42,452 bases of DNA, taken from contig JAFRFY010000018.1 in NCBI GenBank assembly GCA_017434085.1, positions 1-42,452 on the forward strand, read 5' to 3'. How positions within the stretch are numbered: the stretch's first letter is position 1; every line of letters starts with the position of its first letter. Shown one piece after another: positions 1 to 5,786 of the stretch. Made by a program: the position numbers and the translations under genes. This DNA is from Clostridia bacterium (GTDB lineage: Bacteria; Bacillota; Clostridia; Christensenellales; Aristaeellaceae). The notes under the pieces were generated by a model, which searched no databases, was not told where the DNA came from, and worked only from the letters and a program-made list of their open reading frames with translations.

Positions 1-1389
1 GAAGCCCGCCCACACCATGCCGGGGTTGCCCTCTGTAAGCATCGGCTGGTAGAACAGCACCACCTCCGCGCCCTCGCGGAACACGGACAGAAACGCCGTG
101 AACGCCAGCGCGAACGCGCTGCCCTGCTCCACCGAGGACTGCACCTTGCCGTCGATGTAGCGGCTCCAGCTCGCGGCCTCGGCCTTGGAGATCATCCAGT
201 TGCTGACGTAGAACAGCACGCACACGGTGATCAGCGCGGTGACGCCCTCACTGACCTCCTGCGCCAGCCCCGCGCCCACGAACGCCCTCTTGGCCCAGGC
301 CAGCGCCGCCGCCGCGGCAAAGCTCGCCGCGATGCCGGCGACCGCGCCGATGTACACGTTCTTGAGGCTTCTGCCGTTGCCGGACTTGGTCAGGTAGGCG
401 ATGATGGCGGCGATGACCAGTATGGCCTCCAGCCCCTCGCGCACGATGATGCCGAATGCCGCCAGGAAGGTGAGCAGCCTCGGGTCGGAGGGCTTCTCCT
501 CGACGACCTCCGCCTCGGCGGCTGCCGGGGCCTCCGCCGCCTTCGCCGCGGCCTCCTGCTCGTCGATGCGCTTCGCCAGCTTCAGTATGCTGTTCTTGGC
601 CTTGTCGGTGGTGGTGCGGTACTTGTTCTTCTGATATTTCTCCTCCGCGGTGTGCACCAGCCCGTTCAGGCTGGCGAACTGCTTCTCCATGCCCAGGCGA
701 TCCGACAGCGAGAGGTCGGTGTAGATCCTGTGCGCCAGGCCGGATTCCTCATAGACGCTGTAGTAGGCGGTCTCCAGGTTGTCCGCCGCGGCGGTGAAGT
801 CCTTGTCCAGATAGCCCATGTAGGCGGTGTCCAGCAGCTCCTTGACCAGCGTCGCGGCCTCGTACCAGCTTTCGTACTTCGCGGCGGCGTTGGGGTCGGC
901 GGAATACTCCGGGTAGGGGTCGCTCGAAACCATTTCCCCGCCCTTGTACCACTTCATATCGCTCTGCGCGCCGCCCTGCTGGTCCGCCAGCTTGTTGGCG
1001 TCCTCGCGGATCATGCCCTTGAGCTTGACCAGCGCCGTGCGCACGGAAACGATGGTGTCCTGCTCCGTATTGTCCTTTTTGACCGCCGCCTTGCAGTTGG
1101 AGAACTGCATCTCCACGGCGTTCTTGCGGTTGCCGGAGATGTAGCTCATGGTCTGCCGCTCGAAGCCCGTGGTCTCGTAGACCCGGAAGTAGGCGTTGGA
1201 GACGTTTTGATAGGCGGTGTCAGCGTCGCCCGCCAGGTAGTCCTCAAAGGCCGTATCCAGAAATTTGTCGATCCCGTCGGCGGCGTCGGCCCAGCGGGTG
1301 TCCGCCTCCGCCATCGCGCCCAGGCACTGCATAAGCAGGATCATCACAAATCCCATCAGTGCGATTCGGGCGCCTATCGTCCTTCTCAT
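1..1389 (-). CDS. FTR1-family iron permease (C-terminus beyond window)
   Basis: Membrane permease of the FTR1/EfeU family, which imports iron across the cytoplasmic membrane. The in-window 463 residues begin with a signal-like hydrophobic segment (about 8-26), then a long extracytoplasmic helical region that contains two similar repeats (each reads like FLDTAFEDYL / LLDTAYMGYL followed by AYxxVYE), an Ala/Glu-rich linker near 290, and then membrane helices. Both diagnostic REGxE motifs of FTR1 are visible: VREGLEA near residue 317 and FREGAEVV near 432. The reading frame is open to base 1, so the last helices are missing. I chose ATG 1389, nine bases after AAAGGA; ATG 1395 is an alternative but too close to that site. 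It is divergent from an AraC-type regulator, and two TTAG-N6-CTAA sites lie in its promoter region, fitting iron control (inferred). Confidence 0.93.
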   Translation of the reverse strand, partial: MRRTIGARIALMGFVMILLMQCLGAMAEADTRWADAADGIDKFLDTAFEDYLAGDADTAYQNVSNAYFRVYETTGFERQTMSYISGNRKNAVEMQFSNCKAAVKKDNTEQDTIVSVRTALVKLKGMIREDANKLADQQGGAQSDMKWYKGGEMVSSDPYPEYSADPNAAAKYESWYEAATLVKELLDTAYMGYLDKDFTAAADNLETAYYSVYEESGLAHRIYTDLSLSDRLGMEKQFASLNGLVHTAEEKYQKNKYRTTTDKAKNSILKLAKRIDEQEAAAKAAEAPAAAEAEVVEEKPSDPRLLTFLAAFGIIVREGLEAILVIAAIIAYLTKSGNGRSLKNVYIGAVAGIAASFAAAAALAWAKRAFVGAGLAQEVSEGVTALITVCVLFYVSNWMISKAEAASWSRYIDGKVQSSVEQGSAFALAFTAFLSVFREGAEVVLFYQPMLTEGNPGMVWAGF

Positions 1390-1439
1390 TGCCATACATC
1401 CTTTCCAACGTGAAAAGCGTTATACAGATTTAACAATAA

Positions 1440-1481
1440 TTAGTTATCTCTAATTCCGAAGCCTATTTTAGCATAAACTAA
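1440..1481. promoter_or_regulatory. Two TTAG-N6-CTAA sites, candidate DtxR/IdeR-like operators
   Basis: TTAG-TTATCT-CTAA at 1440-1453 (the flanks extend the dyad to AATTAG/CTAATT, 1438-1455) and TTAG-CATAAA-CTAA at 1468-1481. The half-sites and the six-base spacing match the core of DtxR/IdeR-type iron boxes as I recall them. One site overlaps the putative -10 of the iron permease and the other lies just downstream, a repressor geometry. The identity of the binding protein is inferred. Confidence 0.4.
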
Positions 1482-1493
1482 CTCGCATTGCAA
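1465..1493 (-). promoter_or_regulatory. Putative promoter of the FTR1 gene
   Basis: On the minus strand TTGCAA (1493-1488) and TAAAAT (1470-1465) are separated by 17 bases, with a TG just before the -10 (extended -10). The -35 coincides with the start of the first 20-base direct repeat and the -10 overlaps a TTAG-N6-CTAA site. Confidence 0.5.
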
Positions 1494-1529
1494 TCCTGAT
1501 ATTGACTTCTTGCTATCCTGATATTGACT
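1488..1529. promoter_or_regulatory. Tandem 20-base direct repeats, candidate AraC-type operator
   Basis: Two copies of TTGC(A/T)ATCCTGATATTGACT, identical except for one base, at 1488-1507 and 1510-1529. They are 22 bases apart start to start, about two helical turns, which is the usual arrangement of AraC-family half-sites. They lie between the FTR1 gene and the adjacent AraC-type regulator gene and abut the -35 of the former. Confidence 0.5.
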
Positions 1530-1627
1530 AATTTTGACGCGCCCCTTGAAAAAGTAGTTATTATATGCTAACATATATTAGTGGTATATAACCAATGGCG
1601 ATTTCATTTGATCGCGGAGGGGATTGG

Positions 1628-1972
1628 ATGAGCTGGCGGAAGCAAGGGGATTCCGGCGACGCGCTCGTTAAGGCGGCGAAGGCCTACATCGAGGCGCACA
1701 GCATGGAGAAGTTTTCGCTGAAAAAGCTGTCCGGCACGCTGTACATCAACGGCAGCTATCTGCTGCGCCAGTTCAAATCCCACACCGGTCAGACGCTGCT
1801 GGAGTACCACAACCATGTCCGATGCGAGAAGGCCAAGGCGCTGCTGCGTGAGACGGAGATGAGCGTTTCGGAGATCGGCATGGCGGTCGGATTCGTGTCC
1901 TCCGCCCACTTTTCACACGTATTCAGGAAGATGACGGGCCGCACCCCGACGGCGTACCGCGATGAAAAATGA
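1628..1972 (+). CDS. Small AraC-family transcriptional regulator
   Basis: A 114-residue protein that is essentially only the AraC/XylS DNA-binding domain: two helix-turn-helix units, the first around residues 20-45 (FSLKKLSGTLYINGSYLLRQ) and the second around 70-95, ending in the family signature GFVSSAHFSHVFRKMTGRTPTAYR. There is no ligand-binding domain, so it either responds through another protein or acts constitutively. I start it at ATG 1628 because GGAGGGG (1616-1622) lies five bases before; an in-frame ATG at 1595 lacks such a site. A weak promoter TTGAAA (1546-1551) with 17-base spacing to TAACAT is visible. It is divergent from the FTR1 permease and likely regulates it through the tandem repeats between them (inferred). 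Confidence 0.88.
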   Translation: MSWRKQGDSGDALVKAAKAYIEAHSMEKFSLKKLSGTLYINGSYLLRQFKSHTGQTLLEYHNHVRCEKAKALLRETEMSVSEIGMAVGFVSSAHFSHVFRKMTGRTPTAYRDEK

Positions 1973-2039
1973 CGCCGCCCGGGCGCGGCGTATGACCGTC
2001 CGTTACCGAAAATTAATCTGCACATCCCGTGAAAAACAC

Positions 2040-2068
2040 TTTACAAACCGCGCCCTTCATGGTATAAT
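2040..2068 (+). promoter_or_regulatory. Promoter of tRNA-Ala
   Basis: TTTACA (2040-2045), 17-base spacer, consensus TATAAT (2063-2068), about 20 bases before the tRNA 5' end. Confidence 0.8.
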
Positions 2069-2088
2069 CTTATTCGTTGCCAAGGCAT

Positions 2089-2162
2089 GGGGCATTAGCT
2101 CAGTTGGCTAGAGCGCTACACTGGCAGTGTAGAGGTCACGAGTTCGAGTCTCGTATGCTCCA
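2089..2162 (+). tRNA. tRNA-Ala (anticodon GGC)
   Basis: Folds as a complete cloverleaf: acceptor GGGGCAT/ATGCTCC, D arm GCTC/GAGC, anticodon stem CTACA/TGTAG with loop CTGGCAG (anticodon GGC, reads GCC and GCU alanine codons), and T arm ACGAG-TTCGAGT-CTCGT, with discriminator A. The 3' CCA is not encoded (CTT follows). It has its own consensus promoter and is followed by a hairpin terminator. The AT-rich patch begins just after it, but I see no duplicated tRNA 3' end that would mark an attachment site. Confidence 0.96.
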
Positions 2163-2171
2163 CTTGCAATA

Positions 2172-2203
2172 AACCGCCGCATGATGAATGTGGCGGTTAT
2201 TTT
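2172..2203 (+). terminator. Terminator after tRNA-Ala
   Basis: Stem AACCGCC (2172-2178) with GGCGGTT (2192-2198), followed by ATTTTAT. Confidence 0.75.
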
Positions 2204-2241
2204 ATATACTGATCTGTTGAGCGGGCAAAAAGGGCTCTTTG

Positions 2242-2442
2242 TCATTCCTCTGAAACGGTTACGTGATCCAACGCGGCATCAAGCAACATGTTGATTAGCT
2301 CGTTGCGGCTCCGATCGGTTTGGGCGGACAATGCGTCCAGGCGGGCAATCGTCTCGTCCTTCATACGCACCGAGACCACTTTGTGTCCATCCTCGCCTCT
2401 GCGACGAGGGAGCTTTTTAGTGATTTTGATCTCCGGCTTCAA
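2242..2442 (-). CDS. Small ribbon-helix-helix DNA-binding protein
   Basis: A 66-residue protein with an Arc/CopG-type ribbon-helix-helix pattern: beta strand KVVSVRMKD near residues 20-29, then two helices (DETIARLDALSAQT and SRNELINMLLDAAL). The N-terminus is basic (KKLPRRR). Such proteins are transcriptional repressors, often antitoxins or plasmid/element control proteins; no toxin gene is next to it, so I call it an orphan regulator. The start is TTG 2442: an in-frame stop lies three codons upstream and GAGGTGA precedes it by six bases. A minus-strand TATAAT lies at 2475-2470. It sits in the AT-rich patch after the tRNA gene, divergent from the small HTH gene, whose promoter region it might control (inferred). 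Confidence 0.8.
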   Translation of the reverse strand: MKPEIKITKKLPRRRGEDGHKVVSVRMKDETIARLDALSAQTDRSRNELINMLLDAALDHVTVSEE

Positions 2443-2506
2443 TTTGCATCACCTCGTATCCCTTATTCGATTATAGCTTAACCGGATAAAACAATATATA
2501 TTACAA

Positions 2507-2535
2507 TTGACATAACACATAATTTGTAGTATATT
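2507..2535 (+). promoter_or_regulatory. Strong promoter for the AT-rich patch genes
   Basis: TTGACA (2507-2512), 17-base spacer, TATATT (2530-2535): near-consensus sigma-A promoter, reading towards the small HTH gene and exported protein gene. Confidence 0.75.
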
Positions 2536-2652
2536 ATACATATCATAATATATAGTTGATTTGAGGCGATGCCTATGATATTCCCAAGATGAACAACACG
2601 TTTTCAGGTGTTGGCTTACACGTTAGGATGTCAGAGAAGTCGAAGAAGGGTT

Positions 2653-2838
2653 ATGGCTTCGAGGGTTAAGCCTGATGAGATTGTTGGGATGAACCAACTC
2701 TACAACAATTATGGGAACTATGCCGATGTTGCCTGCGAAGTTGGACGTTCACGCTCTACTGTTGCGAGGTATGTGAAGATGAAGGAAACGTCGAAGATTG
2801 TAGCACATACTTTCAAGGAAACGATGCGGAACCAATGA
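2653..2838 (+). CDS. Small helix-turn-helix protein, phage/element type
   Basis: A 61-residue protein whose centre reads KPDEIVGMNQLYNNYGNYAD followed by VACEVGRSRSTVARYVK, a homeodomain-like helix-turn-helix pattern seen in small proteins of phages and integrative elements. I start it at ATG 2653; the frame is open further upstream to 2608, and the purine run AAGAAGGG before 2653 is close to the start, so the N-terminus is uncertain. The C-terminal 20 residues (TSKIVAHTFKETMRNQ) have no recognised feature. AT-rich coding unlike the GC-rich neighbours suggests recent acquisition. It is followed 35 bases later by the exported protein gene and may be co-transcribed with it. Function unknown beyond probable DNA binding. 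Confidence 0.6.
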   Translation: MASRVKPDEIVGMNQLYNNYGNYADVACEVGRSRSTVARYVKMKETSKIVAHTFKETMRNQ

Positions 2839-2873
2839 TGCTGAATGGTGGTATAATGATTGGAGGAATTAGT

Positions 2874-3599
2874 GTGAAGAGGATTGTTATTACGTTATTA
2901 GCATTCGTTTTGTTTGTATTTACAACTTCTGCTATTGCAAGCAGTTGCCCGCTTCCTAACGTGAATACTGATGCAGAGATTATCTTCTCTGGTTTTGAAT
3001 GGTATGCTGATTATTCAACAACATTACAAACAGCAACCGAGAAGGGAATCACTAATCAGTTTGATTGGAGTCGAGACAACTTTAAGGATGATGGGTGCTT
3101 AACTCCTCATTGGTATACTATCTACAATAGCATTAATAGTTTTGCAGGTAGTGAAGAACGATGTGGTGGTTATCTGAATTATATTTCAGATATTCCGAAT
3201 GTTGCAGGATATAAGATTGATTCATTGAAATTATATATGATGTGGAATCCAGATAATGGTATTGTCGCCGACTATACACAACCCGATGCAGTACAATTCT
3301 ATATGGCAAAATATGAGTTTGATGTTAGCAATACCGAGGATTGTTATAATGATTTAGTTTCAAAGTTGAAGACTCTTTATGGTGAGAATCCGATAACTGA
3401 TGTTTATGGGCCAATATCACCTACAACGTATACTTGTTGGGTCAATGCTGACAAAGCACTTATAGGTGTATCATATGATAAATATGGTGTAAATCTCGTT
3501 TATATGGCACCTGGGGCAGAAGAGAGACTTCTTGCAGTAGAAGACAAGGTTCGGCAACAAGAAATCGAAGGCGCTCAAAACGATATGACTGGGTTGTAA
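2874..3599 (+). CDS. Exported protein of unknown function
   Basis: I do not recognise this 241-residue protein. It starts with a clear signal peptide (KRIVITLLAFVLFVF, then TTSAIAS), with likely signal peptidase I cleavage after AIA near residue 22. The mature part is rich in Tyr, Trp, Asp and Asn, has about six cysteines (near residues 25, 65, 98, 156 and 190) that could form disulfides, and no further membrane segment. The start is GTG 2874, seven bases after GGAGG (2862-2866); the upstream in-frame ATG codons lack such a site and would add residues before the signal peptide. The gene is strikingly AT-rich relative to the window. Its tail (EERLLAVEDKVRQQEIEGAQ) looks helical and charged. 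Role unknown; foreign origin is likely. Confidence 0.75.
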   Translation: MKRIVITLLAFVLFVFTTSAIASSCPLPNVNTDAEIIFSGFEWYADYSTTLQTATEKGITNQFDWSRDNFKDDGCLTPHWYTIYNSINSFAGSEERCGGYLNYISDIPNVAGYKIDSLKLYMMWNPDNGIVADYTQPDAVQFYMAKYEFDVSNTEDCYNDLVSKLKTLYGENPITDVYGPISPTTYTCWVNADKALIGVSYDKYGVNLVYMAPGAEERLLAVEDKVRQQEIEGAQNDMTGL

Positions 3600-3635
3600 T
3601 GATGTTTCATATCTCTTTTGGAGGGAGGAACAGAG

Positions 3636-3785
3636 ATGCGAAAACGGAAGTTAACAGATAAATTATTGGGGCGGATTAGATGTCCCGCTTGGGGTTGTAG
3701 GAGTGCAGATGTTCAACCGATAGGAAAAACGCTATTCAAGACGAAGTATCAATGTAGACATTGCGGACGGATTTTCAAGGCATAA
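3636..3785 (+). CDS. Zinc-ribbon microprotein
   Basis: A 49-residue basic protein (start MRKRKLTDKLLGRIRCP) with a CxxxxC pair (CPAWGC, residues 16-21) and a CxxC pair (CRHCG, residues 41-44), the pattern of a single zinc ribbon. GGAGGGAGG lies shortly before ATG 3636. The fold and the ending CRHCGRIFKA resemble the N-terminal zinc ribbons of some IS transposases, which matters because a MITE-like element begins 42 bases after the stop; it could be a remnant or a free-standing nucleic-acid-binding protein. It lies 36 bases after the exported protein gene, on the same strand, and is followed by a strong terminator. Confidence 0.65.
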   Translation: MRKRKLTDKLLGRIRCPAWGCRSADVQPIGKTLFKTKYQCRHCGRIFKA

Positions 3786-3793
3786 CGAATAAT

Positions 3794-3823
3794 AACCCGC
3801 CATCAATCTACGATGGCGGGTTT
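3794..3823 (+). terminator. Terminator of the AT-rich gene cluster
   Basis: Perfect 11-bp stem AACCCGCCATC / GATGGCGGGTT (3794-3804, 3812-3822), loop of 7. The U-tract is short. Confidence 0.7.
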
Positions 3824-3826
3824 GAT

Positions 3827-4040
3827 GGGGCTGTTGCGCTAAGGGCAATCTGCACAAATGAACCGACGGGAATCGGGCGATGAGGGCATCGCCCCTACGA
3901 GCAGGCAGAGATTTCAGACGTTTTGGCCTCTGCCATACGTGAAAAGTCCCTTAATCAGTGCGTAGCGTAGGGGCGATGCTCTCATCGCCCGCACTATTTC
4001 TTAATGGTTTTGTGCATCTTTATGTTAATGCAACAGCCCC
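3827..4040. mobile_element. MITE-like non-coding element with terminal inverted repeats
   Basis: The 214-bp element begins GGGGCTGTTGCG (3827) and ends TGCAACAGCCCC (4040), complementary except for one base; weaker complementarity continues inwards (TGCACAAA / TTTTGTGCA). Inside are two facing copies of a GC-rich hairpin (3875-3898 and 3967-3990) that recurs in the window. There is no coding capacity and no obvious target duplication. A copy with about 88% identity by eye, lacking the right end, lies at 16937-17100. Together with the hairpin at 4043-4057 (CTCGGC/GCCGAG) this fills the gene-free stretch 3786-4160. Confidence 0.7.
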
Positions 4041-4101
4041 TGGCTCGGCGGAGCCGAGATGGAGGGAGTCGGTATCCCGCAAGTTTCCGTGAAGAGCGCG
4101 C

Positions 4102-4132
4102 AAAAAGGGCAACCCCGCATGGAGTCGCCCTT
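4102..4132 (-). terminator. Terminator of the reverse rubrerythrin gene
   Basis: On the minus strand a 12-bp stem (AAGGGCGACTCC / GGGGTTGCCCTT, three wobble pairs), loop ATGC, followed by TTT and GCGCGC. Confidence 0.8.
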
Positions 4133-4160
4133 CGATAAAAGCCTTGCGGAGCAAGGGATT

Positions 4161-4706
4161 TCACTTCCCAAAATACCGCTTCAACAGCCCCGCAAACGCC
4201 TTGCCGTGCCTGGCTTCGTCGCGGGCCATTTCGTGGACGGTATCGTGGATGGCGTCGAGGTTCAAAGCCTTGGCGCGCTTGGCGAGGTCGGTCTTGCCGG
4301 CGGTGGCGCCGTTCTCGGCCTCAACGCGCATCTTGAGGTTCTTCTCGGTGGAGTCGGTCAGCACCTCGCCCAGCAGCTCGGCGAACTTGGCGGCGTGCTC
4401 GGCCTCTTCAAACGCGGCGGTCTTCCAGTACTCGCCGATCTCGGGGTAGCCCTCGCGGTAGGCGACGCGGCTCATGGCCAGGTACATGCCCACCTCGGAG
4501 CACTCGCCGTTGAAATTGGCGCGCAGATCGGCGATGATGTCCTCGGGTGCGCCCTGCGCCACGCCGACGACGTGCTCAGCCGCCCAGGACATCTCCGCGG
4601 ACTGCTCGATGAACTTGGAGGCCGGCGCCTTGCAGACGGGGCAGAATTCGGGGGCCGCTTCACCCTCGTACACATAGCCGCACACGGAACAGACAAACTT
4701 CTTCAT
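4161..4706 (-). CDS. rbr: Reverse rubrerythrin (peroxide reductase)
   Basis: A 181-residue protein with domains in reverse-rubrerythrin order: an N-terminal rubredoxin-like iron site (CSVCGY, residues 6-9, and CPVCKAP, 22-25) followed by a ferritin-like four-helix domain with diiron ligands in [15 protein letters not shown] and DEARHGK. Reverse rubrerythrins of clostridia are NADH-linked (via rubredoxin and its reductase) hydrogen peroxide and oxygen scavengers in the cytoplasm. Length fits the family. The start ATG has AGGAGG eight bases upstream, and a TTCACA-17-TATAAT promoter precedes it. An imperfect dyad between the promoter and the ribosome site could hold a PerR-type operator. It is monocistronic with its own terminator. 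The NADH peroxidase role is inferred from the family. Confidence 0.92.
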   Translation of the reverse strand: MKKFVCSVCGYVYEGEAAPEFCPVCKAPASKFIEQSAEMSWAAEHVVGVAQGAPEDIIADLRANFNGECSEVGMYLAMSRVAYREGYPEIGEYWKTAAFEEAEHAAKFAELLGEVLTDSTEKNLKMRVEAENGATAGKTDLAKRAKALNLDAIHDTVHEMARDEARHGKAFAGLLKRYFGK

Positions 4707-4754
4707 GGGGATTACCTCCTCTTATTGATTCGATAGGATAATGATCCTGTCCCT

Positions 4755-4783
4755 ATTATATAACAAAAAACCCGTTTTGTGAA
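4755..4783 (-). promoter_or_regulatory. Promoter of the reverse rubrerythrin gene
   Basis: TTCACA (4783-4778), 17 bases, TATAAT (4760-4755). Just downstream, AGGATCATTATCCT (minus strand, near 4733-4746) is an imperfect dyad; the half GATAAT resembles a PerR-box half-site. The operator call is tentative. Confidence 0.65.
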
Positions 4784-4802
4784 TCACCCCGCGCGAATTT
4801 AT

Positions 4803-4831
4803 TTGATTAAAATTCCGCCGTGTGCTATAAT
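4803..4831 (+). promoter_or_regulatory. Promoter of nudC
   Basis: TTGATT (4803-4808), 17-base spacer, TATAAT (4826-4831), about 30 bases before the start codon; divergent from the rubrerythrin promoter 20 bases away. Confidence 0.7.
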
Positions 4832-4862
4832 CATCTCAACGACGACGGGGGAGGGGCCATCC

Positions 4863-5699
4863 ATGATCCAGGATATCCATCCGCACAAGCTGCACAACGA
4901 ATTCATACCGGGCCGGGCGCTGGACGATGACGGGCTGCTGTTCATATTCCGCGGACCGGAGGTGCTCTGCCGCGTGGCGGAGGACGCCGTGGCGCTGCCC
5001 CGGGTGCGCGATATCGACGCCCTGCCGGAATACCGCTTTCTGTTCACGCTGGACGATACGCCCTGCTTCTGGGGCATGGGCGAGTTGGACGCCGCCCCGG
5101 CGGGCTGGTCGTTTGTGCCGGTGCGCGGCCTGCGCAACCGCGCCACGGGGCCGTGGGAGCTGATCTTCTCCGCGTGGACGGCCTTCCAGCTGGTCAACTG
5201 GTACCGGGACAACCGCTTCTGCGGGCGCTGCGGCGTCGAGACCCGGCCCGCGGAGGACGAGCGCGCCATGCTCTGCCCGAACTGCGGCCGACGCATTTAT
5301 CCGCGGATCATCCCGGCGGTGATCGTGGGCGTGACCCACGGCGACGAGATCCTCATGACCAAGTACAAGGGGCGCGACATCCCCTTCTACGCGCTGATCG
5401 CGGGCTTCACCGAGATCGGCGAGACGCTGGAGGAGTGCGTGGCGCGGGAGGTCATGGAGGAGGCCGGGCTGAGGGTCAGGAACATCCGCTACTACAAGAG
5501 CCAGCCCTGGGCCATCGTGGACGACCTGCTGGCCGGGTTCTACTGCGATGTGGACGGTTCCGCCGAGATCCACATGGACGCCCACGAGCTCAAGGAGGCC
5601 GTGTGGATGCGCCGGGAGGACGTGGTCGGCCAGCCCAACGATTTCAGCCTCACCAATGAGATGATGATGGTGTTCAAGGCGGGGAAGGAACCAAAGTGA
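4863..5699 (+). CDS. nudC: NudC-type Nudix hydrolase (NADH pyrophosphatase)
   Basis: A 278-residue protein with NudC architecture: a divergent N-terminal domain (about 1-115), a four-cysteine zinc ribbon (CGRCG near 120 and CPNCG near 140), and a Nudix domain with an intact box GFTEIGETLEECV / AREVMEEAGL from G181 to L203 (G-x5-E-x7-REVMEEAGL). NudC enzymes cleave NAD(H) and also remove NAD caps from RNA. The family motif SQPWPFP is altered here: residues 213-221 read SQPWAIVDD, so substrate preference may differ. The start ATG 4863 follows a GGGGGAGGGG run by six bases; longer in-frame starts lie within the promoter. It is divergent from the peroxide-reductase gene and ends at a bidirectional terminator shared with pgi. 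Confidence 0.88.
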   Translation: MIQDIHPHKLHNEFIPGRALDDDGLLFIFRGPEVLCRVAEDAVALPRVRDIDALPEYRFLFTLDDTPCFWGMGELDAAPAGWSFVPVRGLRNRATGPWELIFSAWTAFQLVNWYRDNRFCGRCGVETRPAEDERAMLCPNCGRRIYPRIIPAVIVGVTHGDEILMTKYKGRDIPFYALIAGFTEIGETLEECVAREVMEEAGLRVRNIRYYKSQPWAIVDDLLAGFYCDVDGSAEIHMDAHELKEAVWMRREDVVGQPNDFSLTNEMMMVFKAGKEPK

Positions 5700-5700
5700 G

Positions 5701-5728
5701 GGAGTAGGGAGTAGGCAGTAGGGAGTAG
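5701..5728. repeat. Short heptanucleotide tandem repeat
   Basis: Four consecutive 7-base units (GGAGTAG, GGAGTAG, GCAGTAG, GGAGTAG) right after the nudC stop codon. Same period as the larger array at 16732-16794. Confidence 0.8.
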
Positions 5729-5737
5729 GGGTTACGG

Positions 5738-5773
5738 AAAAAGGACCTTCGCGTTCGGGCGAAGGTCCTTTTT
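5738..5773. terminator. Bidirectional terminator between nudC and pgi
   Basis: Perfect 15-bp stem (5738-5752 with 5759-5773) around loop GTTCGG, with A and T runs at either side, so it can serve both convergent genes. Confidence 0.93.
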
Positions 5774-5786
5774 CATAAGTGTTTTT

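Noticed and set aside
652..1413. A 253-codon plus-strand frame opposite the FTR1 gene
   Set aside because: The minus strand carries both REGxE motifs and a signal sequence; the plus frame has only shadow composition.
2589..2669. A 26-codon frame starting MNNTFSGVG upstream of the small HTH gene
   Set aside because: No ribosome binding site and no recognisable features; it could be a leader peptide but there is not enough to support it.
2155..4060. An att-site duplication of the tRNA-Ala 3' end flanking the AT-rich patch
   Set aside because: I found no second copy of the tRNA 3' segment up to the MITE, so tRNA-targeted integration is not shown.
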